Shown: positions 9,215-19,323 of the stretch, piece after piece
Numbering within the stretch: position 1 is the first letter of the stretch
Layout of the letters: the number at the start of each line of letters is the position of its first letter
Assembly: GCA_963844115.1 (NCBI GenBank)
Contig: CAWJNN010000040.1
Span: forward strand, 114,382 to 178,381
Source of the DNA: CS4-C045 sp963844115
GTDB lineage: Bacteria > Planctomycetota > Planctomycetia > Pirellulales > UBA7805
Direction: 5' to 3'
DNA: 64,000 bases
Translations under genes and position numbers: made by a program
The notes under the pieces: generated by a model
Database searches by the model: none
The model's input: the letters and a program-made list of their open reading frames with translations, nothing else
Told to the model about the DNA's origin: nothing

Positions 9215-10735
9215 CTAGTTCGACGAAGCAATCTCGGCCGGTGATCCCGCCGATTCTGTTTGCGCTTGCGGCGCTGGGGCACGACGATTCAAGACGCGGA
9301 TTGCCTGCATCTGCGCGCGATCGAGTCGGCGGGCGAGCGAGATATTCTGCTTACGCAGTTTTTCGGCAAGGCTCGCTATTTCTGCTTTTTGCCGTGTCAT
9401 TTCGGCGATCAACTGGTCGACTCGCTTTTCATCCCGATTGTAACCCTCCCGATCCTCATGCAATTGCTGGTTTTTCTTCTTCCTCACTTCCAGAATTGCT
9501 TGCTTTTCCTGAACGATCTTATCGGCCGTTTCGTAGTTGAACCGCAAGGCGTCATTCCGAGCCGACTGTAAATCGCGCATCAAGAAGATCTTGCGAAATA
9601 GGAGACTGTAGTCGCGCAATGGACGTGCATAACGCGTATCGAGAACGGTCACGATCTTGTCGGCAGCCAGCTGATCCGCACCGGGGATGATGACCTCTTG
9701 GTCGACTCCCTCTCCCTTGGTCAGGGATTCCTTATGCAGCCAGACTTCCGTATCCTCGCCATACGTGAGCGTGTCCTCCCCCGCGCCGTTGACGGTGTGG
9801 TCTTTTTCGAATCGGACGAGTACCTCGATGTGGGATGGGGGCGCGTCTTCAGCTGGTTTCTTGTAATCGTTGATGAATTCGGCAACCACATCTTCGGGGA
9901 GAAGTTTGCGTAAACGGCCGTCCACGTCGAGCTTTTTCAGTTCGGAGGGATCCACGCCAAGCTCTTCCGCCGTGGCCTTGTCCAGTTGTGCGTAATTATC
10001 ATGCGCGTCAGGCGGCATTTTTTCGTAGATTCGCCACGGCCCACCTTTATTCGCACTGGTGTCTAACCGCTTCTGCTCGAAGTCCGAAAGACTCCAGGCA
10101 GCTTCCAGTGTTACCGTTGCGCCACCTGCTGCGTTCGGCGGAACCGGTCCGCCGGGTGCCGCGTCGCCTCCGGCTTCGGCTTCATCTGCAGTAGGGTCAT
10201 TCACATTCGTTACGCGAAACTCGCCCAAGTAGGCGCCGTCCGCCGAGGCAGGATGGGAGTCAAACACATAAACCGAGGAATTAGCGTGGATTCCGACCGG
10301 CTTGGGATGGGCGATGGTCACTTGGACCGTTGAACCGGTCGGCGTTGTGGGTTTAACGTCCTGCCACATGCGCCCGCGATCGTAAACATCCCGGCGCATC
10401 CGCTGCTGCTCTTGGATGATACCGTTCTTGATCAGCAAGCCGTCAGGCCCGCGTTTGCCGAACTCCAACTGGTCGCTCTTCTGCAGCAGTTCGTGAGTTC
10501 GATACTTCAATCCCTTCTCGTGCTGACCGGGCGGCCCCTCCGAGATCATCCGCCATCGGGAGTGGGTCCGCAAAACCATGCCGCTCAACACCATAAACGC
10601 CACGGCGCAGAGAAAGACGAGCAGCAACATCACGATGGTGTGAATCCGCCACGATTTGAAGCCCATGATCAGTGCTACGATGAATAGCACGATCACAAGG
10701 CCGGCGAAGATTTGGAAGAGCAAAGGGGCGTTCAT
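9215..10735 (-). CDS. Membrane-anchored coiled-coil protein, function unknown
   Basis: 506 residues. Two hydrophobic helices lie at the amino end (about residues 5-27 and 32-54, IFAGLVIVLFIVALIMGF and IVMLLLVFLCAVAFMVLSG). A mixed extracytoplasmic region of about 330 residues follows, and then a strong coiled coil at about residues 400-480 rich in Lys/Glu/Gln (QKAEIASLAEKLRKQNISLA). The middle includes an Ala/Gly/Glu-rich low-complexity stretch near EAEAGGDAAPGG. I recognise no catalytic motif. It looks like one of the conserved hypothetical membrane proteins of Planctomycetota. It is a single gene on the minus strand, flanked by a repeat downstream and a 300-bp empty gap upstream. Confidence 0.75.
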   Translation of the reverse strand: MNAPLLFQIFAGLVIVLFIVALIMGFKSWRIHTIVMLLLVFLCAVAFMVLSGMVLRTHSRWRMISEGPPGQHEKGLKYRTHELLQKSDQLEFGKRGPDGLLIKNGIIQEQQRMRRDVYDRGRMWQDVKPTTPTGSTVQVTIAHPKPVGIHANSSVYVFDSHPASADGAYLGEFRVTNVNDPTADEAEAGGDAAPGGPVPPNAAGGATVTLEAAWSLSDFEQKRLDTSANKGGPWRIYEKMPPDAHDNYAQLDKATAEELGVDPSELKKLDVDGRLRKLLPEDVVAEFINDYKKPAEDAPPSHIEVLVRFEKDHTVNGAGEDTLTYGEDTEVWLHKESLTKGEGVDQEVIIPGADQLAADKIVTVLDTRYARPLRDYSLLFRKIFLMRDLQSARNDALRFNYETADKIVQEKQAILEVRKKKNQQLHEDREGYNRDEKRVDQLIAEMTRQKAEIASLAEKLRKQNISLARRLDRAQMQAIRVLNRRAPAPQAQTESAGSPAEIASSN

Positions 10736-11021
10736 GCCGACGGAATCGTAAACATAAGATGGGTTGGAGGTTGCGCAGAACAGCTAGTTTCGATAGTAAG
10801 ACGGGGATCGGATGCTGTCAAGTTTTGCGATGTAGACAGCACGGCGTTAACTTCTTTGTTATGCGGCCTTTATGCTCGAAAGTCGAACTGATATCTGGAT
10901 TGTCCGACGAAAATCGTTCACATCCGAACGGTTCCTGTCCGAATGATTCAGGAGTGGGCCGGTTGCCGGGCGGGTGGCTTGGCCTGCACACCCGGCCAGC
11001 CCCGATCATCTATCTCTCATT
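10736..11021. other. Intergenic gap before the export operon
   Basis: Separates the coiled-coil protein (minus) from marR (plus). It should hold the operon promoter, but I see no clear -35/-10 pair and no gene. Confidence 0.4.
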
Positions 11022-11059
11022 ATTGCCTGTCATGGACGACATTGCCTGTCATGGACGAC
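11022..11059 (+). repeat. 19-bp perfect tandem duplication at the marR start
   Basis: ATTGCCTGTCATGGACGAC occurs twice head to tail (11022-11040 and 11041-11059). Each copy holds an ATG, so the marR start codon is duplicated; only the second ATG (11051) is in the gene's opening frame. Confidence 0.9.
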
Positions 11060-11558
11060 GCATCTCCAGCGACTGGGGCGACAGCCGACAGTTTGGCTTT
11101 GCTTGAGGCGCTGCTGCGCATCTGGCAGTTTGCGAGCCAGGCTAGCGGTCCTTGCCAGCAGCGTGGACCTGAACGTCACGGAACTCTTAATAATCCGCCA
11201 ATGTGCTGCCGCAAGTCCTGGCATTTCGCAGCGCGAACTGGCAGCGGCCCTCTCGGTCTCGCCGGCTCAAATTAGCAGCGTCGTTGAGCGGCTTCGAAGT
11301 CGGGGCCTGATCGAAGCGCACCGACCAGTCGAGGACAGACGGCGTCAAGTCTGGAGGCTGACGGTACCAGGGCGCCGCACGTTCGGTCAGGTTTTGCCGG
11401 GCCTCGTGAAAGCGACGGCGGGGCTGTTCGCTGGGCTGCCGCCTACGGCGATTGACCTGTTGGGAAAATCACTTCGGCAACTGAATTCCGCAGCGACGGC
11501 AACGAACCAGCTCGCCATCGGACGTCCCGACGAGGAAGACATGCGAGGTGCGGCATGA
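11051..11558 (+). CDS. MarR family transcriptional regulator, frameshifted
   Basis: Winged-helix regulator, likely controlling the export operon it overlaps. The frame from ATG 11051 gives MDDASPATGATADSLALLEALLRIWQFASQ. Near 11,145-11,155 the homology moves by one base to the frame reading LASSVDLNVTELLIIRQ. There the helix-turn-helix ISQRELAAALSVSPAQISSV and the wing LRSRGLIEAHRPVEDRRRQ, with its conserved Asp-Arg-Arg, are seen. The joined product would be about 168 residues, normal for MarR. The stop overlaps the tolC-like start in ATGA, so the two are translationally coupled. The frameshift is more likely a sequencing error than decay because both halves are well preserved. The ligand is unknown. 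Confidence 0.8.
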
Positions 11559-14151
11559 CGGCCACCTCCGCCACCTCGACGTTTCGATTCCGCACTGCCA
11601 TTCTAGGCTTGGCGCTGGCGCTGTTGGTTGGCACTTTGGGATGCAGTCGTAAATCGTATCGATTGAGGGCTGACGCGGATGCGTTTGGGTTGATTGAACA
11701 AAAGACGAGTAACCCGCGGTGGCTCTTGGAGGACTATCACGTCTACCCGGATCCTAGGTCTCGAATGGCGAGTCCCAACAGCCCGGACTTTCCGCCGATG
11801 CCGCCCGACGATCCGGACTCTCATGAACTGATGAAGTGCGTTGACGGTAAACGAGGGTTTAAGGGCTGGGATCGCTGGGGCGAAACGCCCTACGTGGCGA
11901 ATCCGCAGTGGCGGTCCTTTGTTCCGACGGACGGCGAGGGGAAGCTGCCACTGAACAGAAACTCAGCCGTCCGCGCCGCGTTACTCAACTCGCCGGCGTA
12001 CCAGAGTGAGTTGGAAGACTTGTACCTTTCCGCGCTGGACGTGAGCTTCGAACGGTTTCGATTTGATGCCCAGTTTTTCGGCGGCTATCAGGCATTTCTT
12101 TCGGCATCGGGCCGGCGGCACCCGGACGGCCAGTCCAGCCAACTGGCACTGGCGACGCGAAATCCAAGCGGCAGCGCGCTGGAAATGCACAAGCTGTTTG
12201 CTGGGGGTGGCGAGCTGGTTGTCGGTTTTGCCAACTCATTGATTTGGGAATTCTCCGGTCCCAATCGCCACACCGCTTCGACGATTTTGGATTTCAGCCT
12301 GATTCAACCCTTGCTGCGGGGCGGTGGTCGAGCGCAGCGTGTTGGAGCGGCTGACGGTGGCAGAGCGTGCACTGTTGGCAAACGTTCGGCAGATGGAACG
12401 ATTTCGCCAGGGTTTCTATACGGAGATCGTTGCCGGGTTGGATCCGGGCGCCGGGCCGGCACGGCGCGGTGGTTTGTCGGGCGGCTCCGGTCTGGAAGGA
12501 TTCTCGGGCGTCGGTGCTGGCGGATTCGGCCGGTTGGGGAGTATTGGCCTGACGGGAAATGCCGCACGCGGCGGCACGGGTGGCGGACAGGCCGGCGGTT
12601 TCGTTGGACTGTTGCAGACGCGGCAGGAGTTACAGAATCAGCAGATCAACATCGTCGCGCTGCGCGAACAGCTCGGCTTCGCTGCAAGCCAAATACGACG
12701 CGGGCGGCAGGATCGACTTCTTTCAGGTCGAGCTGGCACGCCAGGCGTTGTACAACACGCAGAGCCGACTGCTCACATCGCAAACCGGCTACCAGTCCCA
12801 GCTGGACGACTTCAAGATCAACTTGGGACTGCCGCCCGATCTGCCGTTGGCGATCGACGATCCCATGTTGCGGCAGTTCGACTTGTTGGATCCGGGGTTG
12901 GTCGCGACTCAGGAAACGGCCGAGGATCTGTTGAATTTGATTCGCGATCCGGAGGTCGAGTTTGACGACCGAACGTGGGGCGACGCCCTGGTGCGTGCCG
13001 ATCGACTGCTGAACCAATCGGGTCAACTAATCGAAGGCATTCGTCGGGACCTGGCACGCTTGCACCACAACTTGCCGAATCGGCGCCGCGTGTTGGAAAA
13101 CCTTTCCCAGCGCGAAGACATACTCCAGGGCGCGGTGGACGCGGCGGCCTACGACGTCGGTCGTCTGAACCAGCGCGTGGTCAAAGCGGATGAAGAGTTC
13201 GAAACGCTGGGGGTCAAGCAGTCTGAATTGGCCCAGCGATTGGGCGGCCTCCAGGCCCCGGGCCAACGGCAACAGTTGTTGCAGATGCTGTCCGAACTGA
13301 CCCTGTTGCTGAACGACATCCTGTTGCTACAGGCTCAAGCGCGCCTGGACGCGATTGTGCTGGTTCCGATCGATGTCACCGCCGAAAACGCTTTGGATGT
13401 TGCCAGTACACAGCGGCTGGACTGGATGAATGCCCGCGCGGCCCTGGTCGATAGTTGGAGGCTGATCAAGTTCAACTGGAACGACTTGCAGAGCAACGTT
13501 GATATCGTCGTTGAAGGCGAGTTGCGCAATCGGGGAGACAATCCGTTTCGGTTGAGCGAAGACGCCGGGCGGCTGCGGGCGGGGGTCGAATTCGATGCGC
13601 CGCTGTCGCGGTTGGGCGAGCGAAATCGTTATCGCCAGGCACTGATTGAATACCAGCAGGCGCGACGCAGCTACTATACGTTTGTGGATCGTGTTCAGCA
13701 GGGGTTGCGAAACACGATCCGTAACGTGCACCTGAATCAATTGAATTTCGAACTGCGACGGGCGGCAGTGCAGCTGGCCATCTCTCAGGTCGAACTAGCT
13801 CGACTGCAGTTGGAAGAACCACCGCGTCCAGGTGTCGAAGTCGCAGGATCGGACAACCGGGTCCAGAACCTGGTGAACGCGTTGGCTGAGCTGTTGAACT
13901 CGCAGAACGATTTTCTCAGCGTTTGGGTCACGTATGAAGTGTTACGAATGTCGCTGCAATTCCAGATGGGGACAATGCAGTTGGACAGTTTTGGCTTGTG
14001 GATCGATCCGAACTCGACTCGGCGGCTGCCGTCTTGCGAGCCGAACGGTCAGCTGCCAGAACCGATCGAAGCGATACCGACCGCACTTGATCGTCAAACG
14101 TCGCACGATCGTCAAACGTCGGCAGCGACCCGTTCCGCCCGCACGCCATAA
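11555..14151 (+). CDS. TolC-like outer membrane efflux lipoprotein, two frameshifts
   Basis: Outer-membrane channel component of a tripartite exporter. The amino end has a lipoprotein signal (ALALLVGTLGC, lipobox LGTLGC). The reading moves frame near 12,342 (LLRGGGRAQR then VLERLTVAERALLANVR) and again near 12,680 (ALREQLG then SLQAKYDAGGRIDFFQ). Single lost bases explain both. Joined, it is about 865 residues, longer than Escherichia coli TolC, with long helical stretches and a Gly-rich insert (GGLSGGSGLEGFSGVGAGG). The conserved helix motifs FQVELARQALYNTQSRLL and LVDSWRLIKFNWNDLQSNV fit planctomycetal TolC relatives. It is coupled to marR upstream and to the HlyD-like gene 180 bp downstream. 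Confidence 0.85.
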
Positions 14152-14285
14152 GAGTGTGACAGTGCCCTCGTATTGAGCCGTAGGCAGCCTCGGGTGCGGC
14201 ATTTCCGGCGTCGAACGCGAGGTTACCCGACGCTAGCGGTGGCTCAAACAATGAAGACACGTGAGGCCGATAATACATGAGATCT

Positions 14286-14326
14286 CTGGCTGCCTGGTAT
14301 TGGATCACTGGCTGCCTGGTATTGGA
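14286..14326 (+). repeat. 19-bp direct repeat, period 22
   Basis: CTGGCTGCCTGGTATTGGA occurs at 14286-14304 and 14308-14326, just before the adaptor gene start at 14333. No function is visible. Confidence 0.9.
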
Positions 14327-14332
14327 CGGGTC

Positions 14333-15871
14333 ATGAAATACGTTTTACGTCAACCGATCACCGCGCGGCGTGCCCAGTCGCTATCCACCGTCATGCTCCT
14401 GCTGGCCGTGGCCGCCGTGGTCGCTATCGCGACGTTTGTCGTATTGGTCTCTGGACGTGGTGCCGACGACGACGCGGCAATTCAAACAAGCCACGCGACG
14501 CGTGGTACGTTTGTTTTTAGCGTTACCGAAACGGGTGAAGTGGAAAGTTCGCGCAATGTCGAAGTCCGTTGCGAGGTGAAATCGCCGGGATCGTCCGGCA
14601 CGACGATCTTGGAAATCGTTCCCGAAGGCACGCGCGTCCGGCCGGGCGATTTTCTGTGTCGCCTCGATTCGTCCGCGCTGGAATTAAATCTCAACGCCCA
14701 GCAAATCGTCGTTCACAGCAGCCAAGCCGCCTTGATTCAGGCTGAGACCACTTTTGCAACCGCCAAAATTGCGAAGACTGAATACCTGGATGGCGCGTTC
14801 AAACAGGAAGAGCTGACGATCAAGGGCGAAATCCTGGTGGCGGAGGAAGCCTTGCGCCGTGCGAAAGATTACCTGCGGTACAGCGAACGGTTGGCGTCGA
14901 AAGGATACGTGACGCAGTTGCAGTTGGAGGCAGACCGCTTTAGCGTCGAAAAGGCCCAGCAAGATTTGATTGCCGCTGAATCGAAGCTGCGTGTGTTACG
15001 AGAGTTCACGAAGGCGAAGATGTTGACGCAATTGGAAAGCGATATTCAGTCGTCGCACGCGGCGTGGCAGTCCGCCAAGAGCAACTACGACCTGGACAAG
15101 GGGAAGCTGAAAGAGAACGGGGAACAAATCGCTCGGTGTACCATCACGGCCCCTGCCGGCGGCCAGGTCAAATACGCGAATGTGCACGGTCACCGTGGCG
15201 GCGGTGACGTCATCGTGGAACCGGGGACTCCCGTTCGCGAGGGACAGGTCATTATTCGACTCCCGGACCCGTCCAAGATGCAGGTTGCATCTCAGATTGC
15301 CGAGGGGAATACGAAGTTTGTACGCGCTGGCATGCCGACCACGATCAAGATTCGATCCGCTACCGGTGATGTCCTGCGAGGCAAAGTCAGCAGCGTGAAC
15401 GCGTACCCGGAACCCGGCGGTTGGTTTAGTACAAGCGTCAAGAAATACGGTACGACGATCGAGATCATTGACAATCCCGGTGGTCTTAAGCCGGGGCTGA
15501 CAGCCGAAGTGAAGATCGAGGTGGATTCCCGCGACGATGTCTTGCAAGTCTCATTGCAATCGGTGCTGCAGCATGGCAACGATTACTACTGCATTGTGAA
15601 GACCTTGGACGGATGGGATCGCCGCCAGGTTCAAGTCGGACTTAATAACGACAAGGCGCTCGAAATAACCGCCGGTTTGCAGGAAGGTGACGAAGTGATC
15701 AATAACCCACGGCGTCATCGCGAACTCGTTCAATGGCCGCTTGTTTCGTCCTCGCCGAAGAAGAAATCGACGGAGTCGCAGCGGGAGGACTCATTCGATC
15801 GGGCGGGACAACCAGACGGCGGCGATACCTCCGCACCTCGCAAAGGTCGCGCAGGCAAGGTCAGGCCATGA
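14333..15871 (+). CDS. HlyD/RND-type periplasmic adaptor (membrane fusion protein)
   Basis: Links the inner-membrane ABC transporter to the TolC-like channel. From ATG 14333 (MKYVLRQPITARRAQSL) it has 512 residues. One transmembrane helix is at about residues 20-42 (VMLLLAVAAVVAIATFVVLV). A first lipoyl/barrel half follows (VEVRCEVKSPGSSGTTILEI), then a long helical hairpin of about 150 residues and the second half (CTITAPAGGQVKYANV). The beta-barrel region (TIKIRSATGDVLRGKVSSV) and a charged carboxy tail end the protein. The stop overlaps the ATG of the ATPase gene (ATGA at 15868-15871), so expression is coupled. Confidence 0.9.
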   Translation: MKYVLRQPITARRAQSLSTVMLLLAVAAVVAIATFVVLVSGRGADDDAAIQTSHATRGTFVFSVTETGEVESSRNVEVRCEVKSPGSSGTTILEIVPEGTRVRPGDFLCRLDSSALELNLNAQQIVVHSSQAALIQAETTFATAKIAKTEYLDGAFKQEELTIKGEILVAEEALRRAKDYLRYSERLASKGYVTQLQLEADRFSVEKAQQDLIAAESKLRVLREFTKAKMLTQLESDIQSSHAAWQSAKSNYDLDKGKLKENGEQIARCTITAPAGGQVKYANVHGHRGGGDVIVEPGTPVREGQVIIRLPDPSKMQVASQIAEGNTKFVRAGMPTTIKIRSATGDVLRGKVSSVNAYPEPGGWFSTSVKKYGTTIEIIDNPGGLKPGLTAEVKIEVDSRDDVLQVSLQSVLQHGNDYYCIVKTLDGWDRRQVQVGLNNDKALEITAGLQEGDEVINNPRRHRELVQWPLVSSSPKKKSTESQREDSFDRAGQPDGGDTSAPRKGRAGKVRP

Positions 15872-16551
15872 CCGTCGCCGCTCAACTGCAAAGCATTTGC
15901 AAGGACTATCACGGCGGTGGAGGTACGGTTCGCGCTTTGCGAAACGTCAGTTTTTCCGTTGGTCGCGGTGAACTCGTCGCCATCATGGGTGCTTCCGGAT
16001 CCGGGAAGAGCACTCTGCTAAACCTGTTGGGGTGCCTGGATCAACCCTCGTCGGGAAGTCTTTGGCTGGGTGGCCAGGATGTTTCTCTTTTGACTGATAA
16101 CGCCCTGTCGGCAATCCGCGGAACGCGTATCGGCTTTATTTTTCAATCATTCAATCTCATTCCTCAGCTGACCGTGATGGAGAACATTGTCTTGCCGTTG
16201 TACTACCAGGGAGGGCTTGATCGCGAGAGTACCGAGCGCTGTGGGGAACTGGCCGCACGTGTCGGGTTGGGCGATCGGTTGCGTCATCGTTCGACCGAGC
16301 TTTCCGGCGGACAACAGCAACGCGTTGCCATCGCACGCAGCCTGGCGAACGATCCGGAATTTCTCTTGGCGGACGAGCCGACGGGAAATCTTGATTCGGC
16401 GACCGCCGGCGAGATTTTGGACCTGTTGGCCGAACTGAATCGCGAGGGAAAAACGATCATCATGGTCACACACGAAGACGCCGTCGCTCAACTGGCGAGG
16501 CGGACGTTGAGGTTGAAAGATGGCGAACTGGAGTCGGATACGAGGAAGTAG
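15868..16551 (+). CDS. MacB/LolD-type ABC transporter ATP-binding protein
   Basis: Cytoplasmic ATPase of 227 residues that powers the export system. From ATG 15868 (MTVAAQLQSICKDYHGGG) it shows Walker A GASGSGKST, the Q-loop FIFQSFNLIP, the signature LSGGQQQRVAIARSLAND, Walker B FLLADEPTGNLDS and the switch His in IMVTHED. A longer upstream reading exists but lies inside the adaptor gene. It pairs with the following permease; the arrangement with HlyD and TolC genes matches macrolide/peptide MacAB-TolC exporters. The substrate is unknown. Confidence 0.95.
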   Translation: MTVAAQLQSICKDYHGGGGTVRALRNVSFSVGRGELVAIMGASGSGKSTLLNLLGCLDQPSSGSLWLGGQDVSLLTDNALSAIRGTRIGFIFQSFNLIPQLTVMENIVLPLYYQGGLDRESTERCGELAARVGLGDRLRHRSTELSGGQQQRVAIARSLANDPEFLLADEPTGNLDSATAGEILDLLAELNREGKTIIMVTHEDAVAQLARRTLRLKDGELESDTRK

Positions 16552-16606
16552 TGATCGGTAATCGGTGATCGGTGATCGGTTTTACCAATAACAAATAACC
16601 AACCCC

Positions 16607-17937
16607 ATGAACTTTCGCTGGCTGCAAACCTGGTACGTGGGAGTCAAAAGTCTGCTGCTGCATCCGCTGCGGTCGCTGTTGACGGTGCTGGGTATCTTTA
16701 TTGGAACGGCCAGCGTGATCTGGCTGCTGGCAATAGGGCAGGGGATCAGTTCGAAGACGCAGGAACAGATTGAGGACCTGGGAGCGGACAACATCATTAT
16801 CCGCTCTGTAAAACCCATCCTTGATTCGGAGTCCAGCTTTCGTGAAATCGTGCCGTACGGGTTGACGCGTGACGACTTTCGGCTGCTCAGCCAGCCAACC
16901 GTGTTTTCCGGCGTCGTGGAAGCGATTCCGATTCGGGAGGTGCGTCGCCGGTTTACCTACGACGCCCGCGACCTCGAAGGGAGACTGGTGGGTTGTACGC
17001 CCGAGTATGCCGAGATCGTGAAACTATCCGTGGATCGCGGCCATTTCATTACCGTTGCCGAAATGAATCCGCCGCAGAATCACTGCGTGCTGGCGGCCGA
17101 AGTTGCCGAATCGCTTTTCCCGGTCGAGGATCCATTGGGACGATCGATTCGCGTCGAACACGAGTTTTATGTGGTCGTCGGGGTGATGAAACCCAGAAAT
17201 CCGACCGCTGCAATCGGCGGCTCCCTGGATGCACAGGATTTTGCGTCCGACGTTTACATTCCCATCACAACGCTTGCCGACCGGATCGGCGATGAAATCG
17301 TGAGTCGGGCGAGCGGTTCGTTCGAGACGGAGATTGTCGAACTGAGTCAGGTTACGCTGCGGACATCAGGAATCGATCAGGTCACCGAAACCGCCGAACT
17401 CGTGGAAGATTTGATCGGACGCCGTCATCCCAACAAGGATATCAGCGTGATCATTCCGCTGGAGTTACTCGAGCAGGCCCGCACGATGCGAATCATGTTC
17501 ATGATCTTTTTGGCGCGATCGCCGCCGTGTCACTGGTTGTCGGTGGGATCGGGATTGCCAACATCATGTTGGCCACGGTAACGGAACGAACGCGTGAGAT
17601 CGGTATCCGTCGCGCATTGGGGGCGAAAAAAGCCGACATCGCCAAGCAATTCCTGGCCGAGACGATCGTCCTGTCGGTCGTTGGTGGAGCGACCGGAATT
17701 CTGGGCGGGTTATTGTGTGGGCCGGCCGTCAACCGTCTGCGCGATCTGCTGACCCTGGTTATGCCCGACGTAATCAACGCACTGCCGGCGCTTGTCCGCG
17801 ACGTGTCACCAGAAATCGTGCAGTGGTCGATTCCGTTAGCATTCGTCATTTCGGTGACCGTTGGCATTCTGTTTGGTCTCTACCCGGCCCTGCGGGCTGC
17901 GGCGATGGATCCCATCGAAGCCCTGCGGCACGAATAG
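16607..17937 (+). CDS. MacB-type ABC transporter permease (FtsX family), one frameshift
   Basis: Inner-membrane mechanotransmission permease. It begins MNFRWLQTWYVGVKSLL, with the first transmembrane helix in SLLTVLGIFIGTASVIWLLAIG. A periplasmic MacB-PCD domain covers about residues 60-290. Near 17,512 a G appears to be lost: TTTTTGGCGCG reads FLARS, while one more G gives FLGAIAAVSLVVGGIGIANIML and joins the second open frame. That frame carries the family signature ERTREIGIRRALGAKK and the last two helices, ending AAAMDPIEALRHE. The joined length is about 443 residues, normal for the family. It is the last gene of the export operon, 55 bp after the ATPase; that gap holds ATCGGTGATCGGT microrepeats. 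Confidence 0.9.
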
Positions 17938-18164
17938 ATATGTGTATATCTAAATCAAGCGATATTAGCTGACCTGATAGCTTATACAACCGTTAATGTT
18001 TTCGCAGCTTCTCTCTCTTGTGCCGTCATAACCGCATTGCTACCATTCGTCTCCATAGTGTTCGTCGCTTGGAACGATAACTAGTTATACCTACCTCCGC
18101 TTTACCCACCGCACGTTTCCCGCCTTTTTTCTTTTCTCGGAACGGTTAGTAGGAAGGAGCCATC

Positions 18165-18650
18165 ATGAAGACGGTTCGCTCTATTGTTTGGCTTTGCGCA
18201 GTTGCCGCACTGTTGATGTTCAGTACTTTGGCCAACGCGATTGAATGGCAAGACGACTACGGCGTCGCCTTGGACGCCGCCCGATTGGCTAAAAAGCCAC
18301 TTTTGATCGTCTTGGAAATGCCTTCGGATCGCGGCAGCGACAGCGCGGAGGGCGACCTGGTCGGTTCCGCTCTGCTGAAGCCCTACGAGCTTTGTAGCGT
18401 CGACGTCAGCACTCCCGTCGGAAAGCGAGTTGCCGAGGCATTCAGCGCAAAGGAATTCCCCTACACGGTTATTACGGACCGGGACGGCAAGAACGTAATC
18501 TACCGCAAGGCCGGGCATCAGACGGAATTGGACTGGAACAGTCTGTTGATGACCTACCGCGACGGTAAGAAACCGGCGCCGATTGCGACGTTCGCCAGCG
18601 AGGCTTTTATCGAGAGCGCTCAAGCAAGCCCCGAGGTTTGCTTTACGTGA
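18165..18650 (+). CDS. Exported thioredoxin-fold protein
   Basis: 161 residues with a signal peptide (MKTVRSIVWLCAVAALLMFSTLANA) and a short thioredoxin-like domain starting EWQDDYGVALDAARLAKKPLLIVLEM. The usual CxxC is absent at the expected place (MPSDRGSD), so redox activity is doubtful. The later strands fit the fold (FPYTVITDRDGKNVIYRKAG). Similar proteins with a degenerate active site are common in Planctomycetota. The start is supported by AGGAAGGAG 5 bp upstream. It is monocistronic and followed by a good terminator. Confidence 0.7.
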   Translation: MKTVRSIVWLCAVAALLMFSTLANAIEWQDDYGVALDAARLAKKPLLIVLEMPSDRGSDSAEGDLVGSALLKPYELCSVDVSTPVGKRVAEAFSAKEFPYTVITDRDGKNVIYRKAGHQTELDWNSLLMTYRDGKKPAPIATFASEAFIESAQASPEVCFT

Positions 18651-18688
18651 CGGTTCTAAGGTCGGTGCCCGTTGGGTACCTTGGCATG

Positions 18689-18740
18689 ACGGCGCGATTT
18701 GCTTGCCTATAATTAGGTGTGCGAATCGCGCCGTTTTTTA
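18689..18740 (+). terminator. Rho-independent terminator
   Basis: An 11-bp stem ACGGCGCGATT (18689-18699) / AATCGCGCCGT (18724-18734) is followed by TTTTTA. It lies downstream of the thioredoxin-fold gene. Confidence 0.85.
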
Positions 18741-18780
18741 TTGGGCATCACGCGAGATAACGAGATGAGGGGCTCAGGCC

Positions 18781-19245
18781 GTGTTGTTGAAGCTGATCAT
18801 CCTGTTTACCGTCATACCGCTGACAGAGCTCTATCTGTTAATGTGGCTGGCTCAGGTGACGGATTCCGCGGCGCTGGTCTTCCTGTTGGTCGTCCTGACG
18901 GGCGTTGTCGGCGCATCCCTAGCGCGCTGGCAGGGTGCCGGAACGCTGCGTCGTTTGAATCGGGAATTGAACCAAGGTCGGATGCCGCATGACGCGCTGC
19001 TGGATGGTTTGCTGATCTTCGTTGCCGGAGCATTCTTACTGACCCCCGGCATCCTGACCGATGCGTTTGGCTTTGCGCTATTGATTCCACCATTGCGAAC
19101 GGTGGTCAAGCGTTTGCTGATTCATCGCTTCAAATCACGATTCGAGGTAATGTCCGGCGGCGGACCGCCAGGGGGACGGCGTGATCCGCCGTTTGACCGA
19201 GACGAAATCATCGAAGCCCGCTTGATCGACCCGAAGAACGATTAG
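18781..19245 (+). CDS. fxsA: FxsA family membrane protein
   Basis: 154 residues with hydrophobic helices near 5-20, 25-48 and 80-105. The family pattern is clear: IPLTELYLLMWLA, VLTGVVGASLARWQG and LIFVAGAFLLTPGILTDAFGFALLIPP. The carboxy tail is charged and Gly-rich. FxsA (cytoplasmic membrane protein) relieves F-plasmid exclusion of phage T7 in Escherichia coli; its ordinary role is unclear. The reading starts at GTG 18781 with GAGGGG 8-13 bp upstream. Confidence 0.9.
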   Translation: MLLKLIILFTVIPLTELYLLMWLAQVTDSAALVFLLVVLTGVVGASLARWQGAGTLRRLNRELNQGRMPHDALLDGLLIFVAGAFLLTPGILTDAFGFALLIPPLRTVVKRLLIHRFKSRFEVMSGGGPPGGRRDPPFDRDEIIEARLIDPKND

Positions 19246-19259
19246 CTGGTGCCTCGAGC

Positions 19260-19323
19260 GATCAATCAAAGGGGCGATCAATCAAAGGGGCGATCAATCG
19301 ATCGGGCGATCAATCAAAGGGGC
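19260..19323. repeat. Four tandem 16-bp repeats
   Basis: GATCAATCAAAGGGGC stands at 19260-19275, 19276-19291 and 19308-19323, with a variant GATCAATCGATCGGGC at 19292-19307. The last unit overlaps the stop codon of the large minus-strand gene, whose final codons it therefore supplies. Confidence 0.92.

Noticed and set aside
19260..19323. Short regular repeats as a CRISPR array
   Set aside because: The 16-bp units are contiguous, have no unique spacers, and there are no cas genes nearby.
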